Below, one piece after another: positions 15,330-28,432 of a stretch of DNA of 64,000 nucleotides. The position numbers and the translations under genes were made by a program. The stretch spans positions 102,527,334-102,591,333 of the forward strand of contig NC_082595.1 of assembly GCF_030936135.1 (NCBI RefSeq). Reading direction: 5' to 3'. This stretch comes from Gavia stellata (Eukaryota > Chordata > Aves > Gaviiformes > Gaviidae). Under the pieces are notes generated by a model. That model had not been told where the DNA came from. It saw nothing but the letters and a program-made list of their open reading frames with translations, and made no database searches. Numbering within the stretch: position 1 is the first letter of the stretch; each line of letters begins with the position of its first letter.

Positions 15330-17233
15330 CAAGTTGCTAGAGCTCAACCTGGCCACGGTCGTGAGGGACAACAAAAAAAGCTTCTATAAATACATTAACA
15401 ACAAAAAGAGAGCCAAGGAGGATCTCCATCCTCTACTGGATGCGGCGGGGAACATTGTCACGAAGGATGAGGAAAAGGCTGAGGTACTTAATGCCTTCTT
15501 TGCCTCAGTCTTCAACAGCCACACCAGGTATCCTCAGGGTATCCGTCTCCCTGAGCTGGATTACAGGGATGGAGAGCAAAATAGGCTCCCCATGATCCAG
15601 GAGGAAGCAGTTAACGACCTGCTATGCCACCTGGACACTCATAAGTCTATGGGGCCTGATGGCATCCACCCAAGGGTGCTGAGGGAGCTGGCGGAGGAGC
15701 TTGCCAAGCCGCTCTCCATCATTTATCAACAGTCCTGGTCAACGGGGGAGGTCCCGGAGGACTGGAGGCTTGCCAATGTGACGCCCATCTACAAGAAGGG
15801 TCGGAAGGAGGATCCGGGGAACTACAGGCCTCTCAGCCTGACCTCGGTGCCGGGGAAGGTTATGGAGAGGCTCATCTTGAGGGTGCTCACGGGACACGTG
15901 CAGGACAACCAAGGGATCAGGCCAAGCCAGCACGGGTTCATGAAAGGCAGGTCCTGCTTGACCAACCTGATCTCCTTCTATGACCAGGTGACCCGCCTAG
16001 TGGGTGAGGGAAAGGCTGTGGATGTTGTCTACCTGGACTTCAGCAAAGCCTTTGACACTGTTCCCAACAGTATTCTCCTAGAGAAGCTGGCGGCCCGTGG
16101 TTTAGACAGGTACACTCTTCGCTGGGTAAAAAACTAGCTGGATGGCCGAGCCCAGAGAGTTGTAGTGAATGGGGTGAAATCCAGCTGGCGGCCGGTCACA
16201 AGCGGAGTCCCCCAGGGCTCAGTTTTGGGACCGGTCTTGTTTAATGTCTTCATTGATGATCTGGATGAGGGGATAGACTGCTCCCTCAGCAAGTTTGCAG
16301 ACGACACCAAGTTGGGAGGGAGTGTTGATCTGCTTGAGGGTAGGAAGGCTCTGCAGAGGGATCTGGACAGGCTGGATCGATGGGCCCAGGCCAACTGGAT
16401 GAGGTTCAATAAGGCCAAGTGCCGGGTTCTACACTTCGGCCACAACAACCCCAGGCAACGCTACAGGCTTGGGGACGAGTGGCTGGAAAGCTGCCCCGCA
16501 GAAAAGGACCTGGGGGTGTTGATCGACACCCAGCTGAATATGAGCCAGCAGTGTGCCCAGGTGGCCAAGAAGGCCAATGGCATCCTGGCCTGTATCAGAA
16601 ATGGTGTGGCCAGCAGGAGTAGGGAGGTGATCATGCCTCTGTACTCAGCTCTGGTAAGGCCGCACCTCGAATACTGTGTTCAGTTTTGGGCCCCTCACTA
16701 CAAGAAGGACATTGAGGTGCTGGAGCATGTCCAGAGAAGGGCGACGAAGCTGGTGAGGGGTCTGGAGCACAAGTCTGATGAGGAGCGGCTGAGGGAACTG
16801 GGGTTGTTCAGTCTGGAGAAGAGGAGGCTGAGGGGAGACCTTATCGCTCTCTACAACTACCTGAAAGGGGGTTGCAGAGAGGTGGGTGTTGGTCTCTTCT
16901 CCCAAGTGACAAGTGACAGGACTAGAGGAAATGGCCTCAAGTTGCGCCAGGGGAGGTTCAGGCTAGATATTAGGAAAAAGTTCTTTACTGAGAGAGTAGT
17001 GAAACATTGGAACAGGCTGCCCAGGGAGGTGGTAGAGTCACCCTCCCTGGAGATATTCAAGGAGCATGTGGATGTGGCATTGTGGCATGTAGCTTGATGG
17101 ACATGGTGCTGTGTGGTGTTGGGTGGGTTGTGGCTTGTTGTTGTTGTGTGGTGGGTTTTGGTGTTTTTTTTTTTTTTCCCAGGTTGGACTTGATGATCTT
17201 ACAGGTCTTTTCCAACCGTAGTGATTCTGTGAT
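15330..17233 (+). mobile_element. CR1 LINE, 5'-truncated, one nonsense codon
   Basis: A CR1-clade non-LTR retrotransposon fragment of about 1.9 kb in the first PUM2 coding intron, antisense to PUM2. It retains the end of the linker before the reverse transcriptase, the whole reverse transcriptase and the C-terminal part of ORF2. Visible motifs are [11 protein letters not shown] (about 16,030-16,062), [11 protein letters not shown] (about 16,204-16,236) and the catalytic F-A-D-D at 16,294-16,305. The frame is open from about 15,334 to 17,097 except for a TAG at 16,135-16,137, where the sister copy at 28.4 kb has TGG (Trp). A short G/T-rich 3' UTR follows, ending with the CR1-type tail GTGATTCTGTGAT. 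The endonuclease domain and 5' end are missing, so it is dead on arrival. Confidence 0.95.
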
Positions 17234-20200
17234 ACTACTTACTTTTGATTTTGTAGGATAGTGGTAGAACAGAAAGCAAGCATTTCATGATATCTATAAA
17301 ACCTTGGTTTTGAGAAAGAGAATCACATTTTAATTAAATGCAGTCTAAGACAAGTTCAAATATGTGTCCAGCTGAGATGAGAGTTACGAGAAATACAGAA
17401 GTGAGGGTGTCACAACCTAACACAACCTTGTCCGAATAAAACAGATCAAGTAGTATCTCGTGTCTCATAAAATGAGCATCACTTTAAAGTATGCTTACCC
17501 TGAAATTAGTAAATTCCACTATCAGACAGGTGTTCAGATAACATGACGTTAAGAACAGTATGCAAATTTAGGGCAGAACACACCGCAATACTGGTTTTGA
17601 GTTCAAAACTCATTTGCAGGATTTCCATCAGAGGAAAAAAACTGTCCACTGGTAGAAAGCAGCAATAATCCTCACTGTAAAAGTACAGGCTGTTTTGGAG
17701 GGATTTTTTGTTGTTGTTTGGGGTTTTTTTTAGGTTTGCTTTGGTTTGTTGGGTTTTTTTTTGTTTTCTTTTGTTTTTTAACTACATACATATATCCAAG
17801 CAGATACATTCAACCGCTTGCAGTCTTCATGTACTCTGGTACACAAAGAATATAGAATGTCTTTAACACAAAACATAATGCATCATCTATACCTCAAGAG
17901 GCTAAATTTAAACTGTAGCCTACTGAACATCAAACAGATTTACAGAATATATTTTTATTAAAATTTCTACAGAACAAAGAAGTCCCTCCAATATTTAAAT
18001 AAATGGAATTTTTTAGAGTTTACAATTTTGCATCTCCCCAAGAGCCAGTGATTTAGATTTATTATTTATTTGACAGATGATGGATATGACATACACTATG
18101 CTTTTTATAAAGGGATGTCTTAGCTATTGAATTGCCATATAAATGAGCAGTCCTAGCAGCTGTGAACTATTTCACTGTGGAACTCAAAAAGAGTACTTTT
18201 CAGAAAAACAAGTGTGTTCCTCTTTAACAGACAAGAAAAAGACCCCACTTGATTAGTTCTACTGAAAAACACTTAATCAAGAAGTCATCAGAAATCAATA
18301 AAAGTAGCTAAAATCATGATGCTTTACCCTTTGATAACATGCGTTTTGCTCAATATTTCCTGCATTTAATTCAATAAAAAAAACTTTACAAAGAGACATC
18401 CAATCCTAATTCAAAATAATGGAAAAGATTGCCATATTTCTTAGTAAGCTCTTCCAACAGTACACTAAAAAGTGTCTTTTTCAGTGTCAGCACTGATCCC
18501 TGTTATGTCTCTGCCAGATGAACAAAGCCCTTTTCTACACATAGATAATAACCAATTATGCTAAAGCTGCCTCTTAACCAGCTCTCTGATAAGTAACTGC
18601 ACAGTCTTGATTACTGGCTCTTGAATTAAAGATTTTTTTACTATTTAACTCATTTTTAAGATCAGAAGCTATTCCTACAGAGCCTTCTACAATTTCTCTG
18701 AATGAAGTTTTGACACCAGAAATGGATACATTGTCCCCAAAATACCCTCTAAGTTTCTACAAGAATAGACATTATCAAAAAAGATTTAGTTTTATGTTCT
18801 GTTTGGCAATTAATTTTATGTATGCCTGTATTAGGTCACATTAAAGGCCCTGAAGCCCACTATGCTGGCCCTGAAATAGCAAACAACAGATGCCTAGAAA
18901 AGAGAAATAGAACCATGTGTCAGTATGTCTTCAGAATATTATCACGACCTTAAGGGTCATGATAGCTTTTGGGATCTGGAGCCAGAAGCATCATCTGTGT
19001 TTAACCAATCCTACAGCTAAAATTTTAGGAGACATTTAGAGAAAGACGCCTGCAATAGAGCAGATCTCCTGCTAATAAAACTTTAGTCTGTTTCTTCACA
19101 GAATAAATTAACAAAGAATTGCAAGACAGAAACAGATCAAGGAAACAGTACATCTGGCTCACATTATGCTGTCCCATTCCCAATACTGATTGATACCAGG
19201 CTCCATCTGAATGCAGCTCAGATGGATAGCTTACCAGAAGGATTTCCAGTATGTATGATTTCCAAAATGTGTTATAGTATAATGAAAACAGATTTCATAC
19301 TGTATTCCTTTACATTAGCACATGGAAGAAATACTTTGAGGATTCACAAACAGTCTTGATTTTAGTAATGATGTGAAAAGTAAGACTTAACAGCCTCCTA
19401 ATATCAAGTATTGATTCCCAGTCAGGGAAAAAAAAAAAGACCAAGGAGGATTAGAATTATGCACAAGAAATTAATTTCAATTCAGAGAAAAATCTATCCC
19501 GACAGAGCAAATGAGGAAGAGAACAACTTCCCAATAGCTAGAAGCAGATCACTTGACATGACCTCCCTTTCACACCTTTCAAAGTACACAGAAGGTAGCA
19601 GGTAGGAACATACAACTACCAATTCTAGCTTACATAGGTATTTATGAGGACATTTCCTTTAATATTTTGGAAGGTTATAATCAAAAAGGTTAAAACAGCC
19701 ATGGAATCTATTCCAGAACTACTTCATTGTTGTGCAATACATTAAGAAAATTACTGAGTAAGTTAACCTAGCTATGCGAATCTGTATTACTTCAAGATAT
19801 CTGGAAGACACCGTTGAAATGAAAGACATAATAACCTGATAAGTGCAGGGGCACAATACAGTATGAATTTTTGATGCTATATTACTGTACCAGAACTCCG
19901 GCTTTTTGTGCGTTTGTTTTTTTTGTAGGGCCTTTTTTTTTTAAACATCTTCACAGATCCACAGAATACCACGAAAGAAACAAACAAAATCATAATCATG
20001 CAGAAATATCTCCCTCAGTCTGAGATAACCTAAAGATCTGTATGAACAGCTACGTATACCTCAATTTAATTCCCAAGCATCTGTGCCATCCTTCACTTTC
20101 AATGCTTTCAACCTTTCGGAGTACTTCGTGAGCGGCAAAAGAACACACACCAACATGAATTTTACCCATCCACTCTATCACACTGTTAGTAAGGTATCTG

Positions 20201-21311
20201 TGATAGTATCAACACCTTTACCTTTCAAAAAGAGTTTTAAGAGCTGGGGGGCTGAGGGGAAGCAAGCATATCCAGTGTGGCTACTCAGCTTTCTAAAGAA
20301 CAGGGCTTCATCTATAATTGCTTTTTCAAATGGGAGATGGTTCAAGAAAGTCAACATGGAACTCTGGATGAAGCAAAAACTGCTGAAAAGCCAACTGATG
20401 GGTTAAATACTTCATTAAAGTAAAAAAAAAATCAAGTAAGAATAGCCATGTGTCAGCCCAGAAATGTTCAGCAACTAGAACATGGCATTTGTTTTTCATC
20501 CATAAGTTATGGTTTCCATAGAGAGCACAGTCCTATCATCATTTCAAGAAAATTAAGCTGAAATACTGTCATTGGTTCAATTATCAACTGAATTAGCAAG
20601 ACAAAAGGATCAGTATTTGAAATCTGAATTTATTTCATGACCATGTGCTGTCAGGGCAAGTAACCGTAATGCATGTTGATTACTTTCTACAGATCAGGGA
20701 ACTGCTTTTGAAGGAGCTAAGTCCTCCTCCATGATCTTAATTTCACCCCCCCCATTACACTGACTTAAAAAAAAAAAAATCAAACAAATCAAAAAAAGTC
20801 CTTCTTCCCTCTAGCTAAAATATACAATAGGGCTCTTCACCCTGGTCAACATCTTCTTTTAAGCAGTAATTACCAGTAAAAAAATAGTAAATTAAATTAC
20901 CACACATTTCTGCTAGGGTATGCCAGTTTCACTTTTTCTGGAGCCAAACCTTTTTCAGATCCCAGTCTCCTTGGCTTCTCAGAGGTAGCAAGCAATTGTT
21001 TAACTATCTTAGATACAGTGACACTGGAAACATGCTTTATTGCACAGAATTGCACAAACTTTCAACAAATTACCCTGTCACTTGCCCAAGAGTATGTCAT
21101 CTAATAAGACTGACACAGATCCAGTCAACAACCATCCCAGTTTTCTTGCAAAGTACTTAGTTTATCTTCACCTTAGAACAGACATCAGTTGCCTGAAAAA
21201 TCAATTTGGTCTTAAGAGAAGCTCTTTGTTTCATGTCATATTATTTCAGACTTCTTAAATTGTATCAACATTTCCAAACCACCAACTGGATTTTCAGCCC
21301 TCAATAATTAC
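17234..21311. other. PUM2 intron, right part
   Basis: Remainder of the 7.7 kb PUM2 intron. It holds a G/T-rich low-complexity tract near 17,699-17,780 and a T8 run near 19,931-19,938 on the plus strand. Open frames at 20,083-20,406 and elsewhere show no recognisable protein character. No RNA gene or further exon was recognised. Confidence 0.75.
17699..17780 (+). repeat. G/T-rich low-complexity tract
   Basis: A stretch made almost only of T and G, with repeated blocks of the type TTTGGGGTTTTTTTT, followed by T-rich sequence. It lies about 470 bp beyond the end of the CR1 copy and is not part of it. Similar tracts occur at about 23,210-23,292, 50,757-50,783, 55,420-55,443 and 57,052-57,082. 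Confidence 0.7.
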
Positions 21312-21362
21312 CTCTCCCATTCCCCGAGATTCTAGGGCAAGAGCTTGAAACTCATGATTCAT
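21312..21362 (-). CDS. PUM2: PUM2 first coding exon, residues 1-17
   Basis: The exon spans 21,312-21,380 (69 nt, minus strand), with acceptor CCTACAG and donor GTAATT. From the ATG at 21,362-21,360 it encodes [17 protein letters not shown], which matches the known N-terminus of mammalian PUM2 (M-N-H-D-F-Q-A-L) apart from Glu for Asp. The start was chosen on that match; its context has G at -3. The 18 nt of exon upstream are also open in frame (V-R-S-V-D-E) and resemble PUM1 just before its N-H-D-F-Q block, so a longer isoform starting in an upstream exon is possible. An out-of-frame two-codon uORF overlaps this start codon. Confidence 0.95.
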
Positions 21363-21367
21363 CTCAT
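21359..21367 (-). promoter_or_regulatory. two-codon uORF overlapping the PUM2 start
   Basis: Just before the PUM2 start the minus strand reads GATGAGATGAAT. An upstream ATG at 21,367-21,365 is followed by AGA and then TGA at 21,361-21,359. The stop therefore overlaps the main ATG (21,362-21,360) in the arrangement ATGA. The upstream ATG has a weak context (T at -3), so leaky scanning or terminate-and-reinitiate behaviour is plausible. The sequence is directly visible; any regulatory role is inference. If translation starts further upstream in frame, the uORF has no effect. Confidence 0.5.
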
Positions 21368-21380
21368 CCACAGATCGAAC

Positions 21381-24300
21381 CTGTAGGAGGAAAAACAAAA
21401 GAGCGATCCATTAGCCAAATACATTTTCAAAAGTTGAGTTTGCAATACTCCACAAGATTTTGGACAACTGAAAGCACACACAAAATTTGCTACTCAATCT
21501 AGGCTGAACATGAGTTTAGATTTTGTGAACAGATACAGTCAGTGACCAATTTAATGAACCATGCTAATATAATAACATGCAAGAAATTCTGAGAGATTTA
21601 AGAATTTTAATCTTCATCTATCTGGATGGGTATCACTCACTATGGAAACAATGACCAATATTACATTTGCAACAAATGCAAAAAAAAGTGAAATTGAAGA
21701 TTTGGACATACACTATCCTTTGGAAAGGAGATGAGCCGTTGCACAATGTTACTCAGTACTCTTAGCAGCAAACAAAGAAAAGCTCACAAGACAGGTCACA
21801 AAAGCTACTAGCAATGAGTTGCCTTTGGAAATCTAGTAACTGACTGCATTATCACAATTTCTCGTGCTTTCTTCCAGGAAATATCACTCTTTCTTCTCTG
21901 TGTGTGTGGTTTTTTTTTTGTTTGTTATAAATATGAAAGGTATATTACTAAAGCAGGAGTTGCTGCTGCAACAAACCACCTCTTTTTCCACAGCATGCAG
22001 ACACAATGCACTGGCTGCATTCTTTCCTGAGAAAATGGTTTCCACAAGGAATTTTCAAAGCCATGACAAGCTTAGAAAAACAAATGAAAAAGGGAAATTC
22101 AGAATTGTTTCTCCCCTTCCCCTCTTCTTCAACAGTGAAATGCAGCAGAATAAAATGGTGAAGTTATTCAAGTTCAAAGTAAAATTAAAGTTTCCCTCCC
22201 AATACCAGTGTCTCCTGAGAAGTTAATTTCACCTAGTAAAATGAAGTTACTCCATACAGCTGATGACACATTAAGATCACTTTTCAAAAAAAAATACTCA
22301 AATTCTAGGCAAAGGAACAATCTTGTGCTTTTAACGTTCTGGCGTGAACAACTTTTCCAGTTCTTTCTTAACATTGGAAAAGTGTTAATTACCTGTCAAT
22401 AGATGCTCTATTCTCAAAATTCTACTCTCAAAACATTGTTATTGCCCCATAATCATTGTAAGTCATTAACTTGTGAGGTTGAGTTGCTCTGTACTTTTGA
22501 GGAAGAAATTTCACAGCTCAAAGAAATATGCCCTCAGGAAGAACAATATTTTATTTAAGATGGATTCTGAAACCAATTCCCAACAACTTCAGTGAGCTAC
22601 TGAAGAGCAAATTTAGTTTCACAGTGAATTATTTGGGGGGGGGGAAAATCAGCACCTTGACCTTTTTCCAGTGATGCTGACATTTAAGTCAACTAGGTTG
22701 ATTTTATTGTTTTAAAAATTGAAAGCAGATTTTAATGTACCCTTAAAAAAGCTAAAGACATTTTTTTCAAATTAATTTAAAAATAGATTATTTATAATTT
22801 ATGTGAAAGAAGCTCTTTTTTGATTAGCTCCAAGGGATATTCAAATCTTTGTGCATGCACACAGAAAAATTAACTGTAGAAGAGGAATTATTTAGAAAGA
22901 AAAAATTGGAAATTCAAATTTTGAAGACTTCTGAATTTGGATATTACAGTTTCTGAAATCAGAACTTCTTCTATAGATGGTTGAGTGACTTGACTACTTA
23001 CCATAAGCCACTCCCCATGCTGAAGTCATGCACTTTAGTTTCAATTACAATCAAATAATTAATTATATACTTGTGTCTCAAAAGGTAGCTTTGTTCTAAC
23101 AGTATCTCTAAACAAAATTTGTGCCTAATGCTTGCCAAACTATATTTACCATAAACAGTACCCAAATCACTGTTAGATAAAAACAACTAAGCTTGAAAGA
23201 TGTCAAGTTTTTTGGTTGTGGTCTTTTTCTTTGGTTTGGGTTGGGGTTTTTTTTGTGCTCCTGGTTTTGTTTGGGTTTGGTGTTTTTTGTGCTGCAAGAC
23301 CTAATACCAAACACTTATTTTTCACAATTCAGCAAAGTTCAAAAGCATGGCCACATGCACTTTCAAATCTCTAAGAAAAGACAATCCAAGAATCCGGGTA
23401 ATACCACAGCGAACTCTTTTTTTTCCCTGAGCAGTTCCGAGTCAACTCTAAGAAACTGAGGTTTTCCGAAACTGTAAATAAACTTTAGTACACTGAACAC
23501 TGATTTTGCTCACTGTCCCCTTCTTATCAAGGTGAAATTTAAGTTAGTGTTATCTATTGCTATCGGCAGCAAGAGGAATAATGCAGTCTTTTTACTGTAG
23601 CAAAGAGGGTCTCCATTTCTGTTTCCATGAAAAAAGAGCAGCCCACAAAATCCTGTCCCGTGTCATGAATACATGTTTCACAGATCAGTTTTCAGACTGG
23701 AGAAAAAAAGGCAGCACTAATATCTTCCACAGATCTGCTTTCTTCAACACTAGCTCTACGACTACAAAAACATCCAGAATGATGACAACCAGGCTAGATC
23801 TACTACATATAAAGATATGCCCTCTCCCTGAAGGAGAAACTTCAGTTAGGATCATCTATATTACAAGGAAGTTTTATTTTCTCTAATTCAATGCCAACAC
23901 TCACCTAATTCATATGCTTCTGAAATAAACATTTTTAATATATACTTTTTTACCTCAAATTCAGACATTAAAAAATTCTCTGTATTTATTCATTCCCTGT
24001 CATCTGGAATAATTCATAAATCAAAAAAGAAGCCTATGAAACATACTGCTCAACATTTACAAGTTTTTCCTGGTTTCGGTTGATGAAATCTTTTTTTTTC
24101 TTGGGTTTTTTTTTTCCTCCCTCACGATCACTCTGAAGACTCCTGTTTCTCCATTTACCACCTACCTACTGTTGGGATTAGTTGCTAGATCCAATCTTAG
24201 TTTTCAGGAGTTGAATGCTAATAAGCTTTCCAACTAAGAGAAGCTTCCACACTTCTGACACACATCAGATCATTCCACAGGGCCCCCAAATTATGCACAA

Positions 24301-27300
24301 ATGGATACTACACACCAAAGCAGTCTATAGGTATAACAATTCCTCACACAGTGCTGTTAAATAGATAGAACGGCTTAAGCATATCCATGAACCCTTCCCC
24401 TTTGACATACCAATAGAAAATTCTGACCTTTTTCCCCTTCCACAGAAACTGGATACAACATACCAGCATGTATTAGTCCATTTTTCATCACATCATTAGG
24501 AACGAGATTTTAACATAGAGTAAAAACAAAAGTGTATTTTTTTAGTAGACTCTTTCTTCCTGAAGTTTATGCTCTCTCTCCCCCTGAACTTCACAAAATA
24601 ATTTATTTTAAAGCTAGAGGCGAATGAAAAAACCTTCCCTTACTCTGTCAAAACTCCTAGTAAGATTGTTATCTCATTTCTACTGTATTTCACTACTACC
24701 TCACACTACGTCCACAAGACAATCCTCAATCCTGAATGCTGCAATGTTCAATCAGTAAATTGAGCTCATGATAGAGCTAAGCACATCTAGCCAGCTACTG
24801 ACAAACAGGTCAGGACTGCCTGCCTTCCCCCAAACAGCTTTTACTACTCACCGTGCAATGAACTTGGTAATCATTAAGTAAAAGGTTTGATTCAGAAGTT
24901 TTTTTCCTTCTTTTACTGTGCACAAGAATTTCAACAGATCAGCCAGCTGAACTGGCTAAAACATCACAGCAGCAAGACGACTGCATTTGACACAGGGAAA
25001 GCAACAAGGAGAAACTGGTCTGGAGCAAGGTGGAGTAGGAGTACCTGCTTAGCGGCAGCTAGATGATAAACCAGTAACATTAAACAGTGTCCTGACATAA
25101 CTCAGGACAAAATTCAGGAGGCAGACTGTTGACTGGATAGTCATATAGGATTACCACAAGAAACACTGCTTAAAATAATATCCATTTCTGGAATCCAGGC
25201 ACCCAGATCCAGGGAGAAGTACTCTCTCCAATAACCCTGCATCTTGCCAGAAACAAGCTTCTAACCATTTTCTTGCAAAAGGAAAGATCAGCCCCTTCTT
25301 TGAAAAAAGGGTTGGAGAAAAATAATAACAAAACAAAAAATATAATATAAAAGAGAAAGATATGACTTCATTTTATACCTAAAAAGTGGTTAAACCAGCT
25401 GACCAGAAAGTAGGAAACCCCACTTTTTCTGCATTAAGGAATTCCAAATCTCATCCCTCTCTTCCCAGGTGAATACTCAAACCACTATGAAGAAAAGGAG
25501 GACACATTTTGTAGTTGAAGCTCTGGTACTAGGCCAAAAATTCAACACAAACCACCTGGTAATTACAGTACTGTAACTAGTAAGAAAGGGAAGTTGCTGT
25601 TCACATTGCAAATGCTTCAGCCTTTGTCTTTATTTTGCTGACTGTCTTTAATGCAAAATACCTTTCTAGCAGTTTTCTACAGGGGTGGCTCTTCCGCAGC
25701 ATTTATCTTATGATATATGCTTATGGCAGAAACTTAGCATTATTAGCACGTTAAACTAATTTAAGAATTCAAAAATGGCTGTATTTTAAAACACAATACA
25801 TAACAATTCTGCCACTCCTCCATTTAAATCAAACACTGTCTAGTAAAGTCATGTCAGACACTTGACTAGATATTTAAAAAAAACAAACCCAAAAACATTT
25901 CAGATGGGTAGCCAGCTTAAAACTACTAAACAAAAATAGTATTTTAACACAAATTAAAACATTAGGCACAAATCTAGTAGAAATTTGTAACAAAGGACAA
26001 CATGGGAAAACTATACAACAAGCGTAAACTGCAAATCCCCAAACCTCTATTATGAAATACTGCAGTTCAGGGCTGTATATAGAGATTTTCACTACAGAAT
26101 ATTTTGCCAAATTACCCAAAATGTCCTTATTTTGGTTTAGAGGCCAGCCAATAGTACACCCAGATAACAAAAGCTGTTGAGCAGCTGTACAGGCAACTAC
26201 TAGAAACACAACAGAACTGTGTTTTGTACACAACTTAGTTACAAAATACTAAATATTTTGTGTAACATTTTGAGAAAACAAGGCATTTGCTTGATTAAAG
26301 CTGCCTTTGGCTAGATGCATCTTCTCATACCTCTCTGACACATCAAGGAACCAAAGGTTCACTTACTACCAAACTGGTTAATAAAAGTTGATGCTCCCAA
26401 GTAATTCAAAGTCTACAGGTATGCTGTGTTTTGAAAAGAGGTAACATTTTCTAAGGACCATATGGAACAGTAATACAATTGCAGACTTGACTAAATACTC
26501 CAAAATGTCCAAGCTCCTTAAGCAGTCCAAATAAACAAGATGTTAGGCATTTCTGACAAAACACTTAGGCAACCAGTTTTAAGTTCTAACACATATTTCC
26601 ATGGCTATAATCTCAAAAGCATAACATCTTCCACCAGTATTTAACAATTCTCATTGCATTAAAATATAGTGTTCTAAAACCAACTAAAACTTTTTGCAGG
26701 CAAGTGAATAATTCTTCAATCCCTGTATTTTAGGCTTCTTAACTCATATTCTCAGATCAAGCTATACTTTTGCATTATATGACCCTTAATACATTCAAAT
26801 ACACTAACAAAAACAAACTTAGTTTGTCAATTTAGTTGGCCTGGCTCAGCAATCACTCTGGATCTTAATGTTCTTGTGTATTATTTCCTTGTGAACTTTG
26901 TATTGTAAGTTTGAGAAGCAATCCTACCAGTGCTGAGGACACCAACAAGGAAAAAAATGGAACCGGGAGATTTCAAGGTAGGGTTTCTACACCGTGTAGC
27001 AAGGGGAAAAAAAATATACTCAGCAAAAGCACTGCCCAGCCTGCTGAAAAAGCTAAGTCACAAAGGGGGGGCCCGGTGATCGTAAGAGTTGACACTTGTA
27101 CATGCAACACTGACCAAACATTTTGCTTGCTTTCTTTTCAATAGGAGTTATCAGTAATCTGGAAGCATGCACACAGGAGAGAAGAATTTCCTAGGTTTTT
27201 TTGAACAGCATATCTATATATAAACATACATAAAATTATGCTGGATAGCATCTTACAAGTCACTGCCAAGTTTGGAAATTACAGATCTACTTGCATAGTC

Positions 27301-28432
27301 TTCTGCCAACAGACCATACAGAGCAATCATAACAGGACACCACCTCCCACGAAGAAAAGGAGAGGAAAATGAAGCACATCTTGCCACCTGTTTCAGAACT
27401 ACATGATGGTTCATTGGCCTAACAAGATATTCAGAAACCCTGGGTTCTGTTCCCACCCATGGAATGAAACGTGCTCTAAGAAATAGGTAATTGCACTCGT
27501 TCCTCCCGAACACGAACTCTTCCATCACATAAGAAACTTATCCCTTCCTTGCACAGGCTTTCATGCCTGTCTTCCCACCCAACAAGTTCAAGCTTTGCTT
27601 TAAGAGTGGCAGAACTGTTTAGGACAAGTTTTTCTAAACTAGTTAGGTGTCCTCAAGCTCATGATTTTAATCCCTACAGTCAAATACCGGTAGAACTACC
27701 AGCCTCACATAAGTTAATAATGTGTCTGTACTGAAACCAGATTTTAGAACTATTTATAACAGTAACACTGTTTGCTCCATTTGAAGAGCTAAAGCGATAT
27801 ATTCCAACATAAGTAGGGCATATAGTTTATATTAAATAACTTAGCAGGTTTCTCAAAAGCCTTTTAATTGTGTAAAGAAATTATCTGCTCAAAAAAGTTT
27901 CTAACAAATGTACAGAACAGGAAGTCAGGGGGACAGATGTTGCAGAAGTTTGTAAAATACAAGACTAGAGAAGAGACAGCAGATAAAATGTTCATATATA
28001 ATTTTACAAAATAGAAGAAAAATCTCAAAAAACTTGTCCAATGAGAGTTTTTGTAAACAGGAAATTATTTTTTAAAATGTAGTTTTAAAAATGGATTAAA
28101 ATAGTATTTATCCATACATTTTTTGCTTATTATTTAAATGAGCTACAAGAAAAAGTAATTCTTCAAAAAAGGGGTTGACTGGTCCTTTACTGCTTGTAAA
28201 TCAAACTGAAGAACTGTCTTTATCAGAAAAGAAAATGTACAGGTTTAATCTTCAATGTGAAATAGTTTAGGTGTAATCCCATCTAGTTTGGTGAGACTCT
28301 TAACGTTCCCCCTACCACACTCTTAGACATGCATATATTACCCTGCATCTCTCACTCCAGTGTTCCTGCATAAATATACCACAAACTAAAAATGAAGACA
28401 CTAAATATATTCAGAAGTTTGAAAACAAAGCT
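21381..28432. other. PUM2 5' UTR intron, left part
   Basis: Left part of the roughly 25 kb intron inferred between the CpG-island exon and the start-codon exon. AT-rich, with a G/T-rich tract at about 23,210-23,292. Open frames at 21,864-22,226, 23,557-23,886 and 25,874-26,233 have no recognisable protein features. An additional non-coding or N-terminal coding exon could hide here; I did not find one. Confidence 0.65.

Noticed and set aside
20083..20406. 107-codon plus-strand open frame in the PUM2 intron
   Set aside because: No recognisable domain or codon pattern, located in an AT-rich intron, and of a length expected occasionally by chance in 64 kb.
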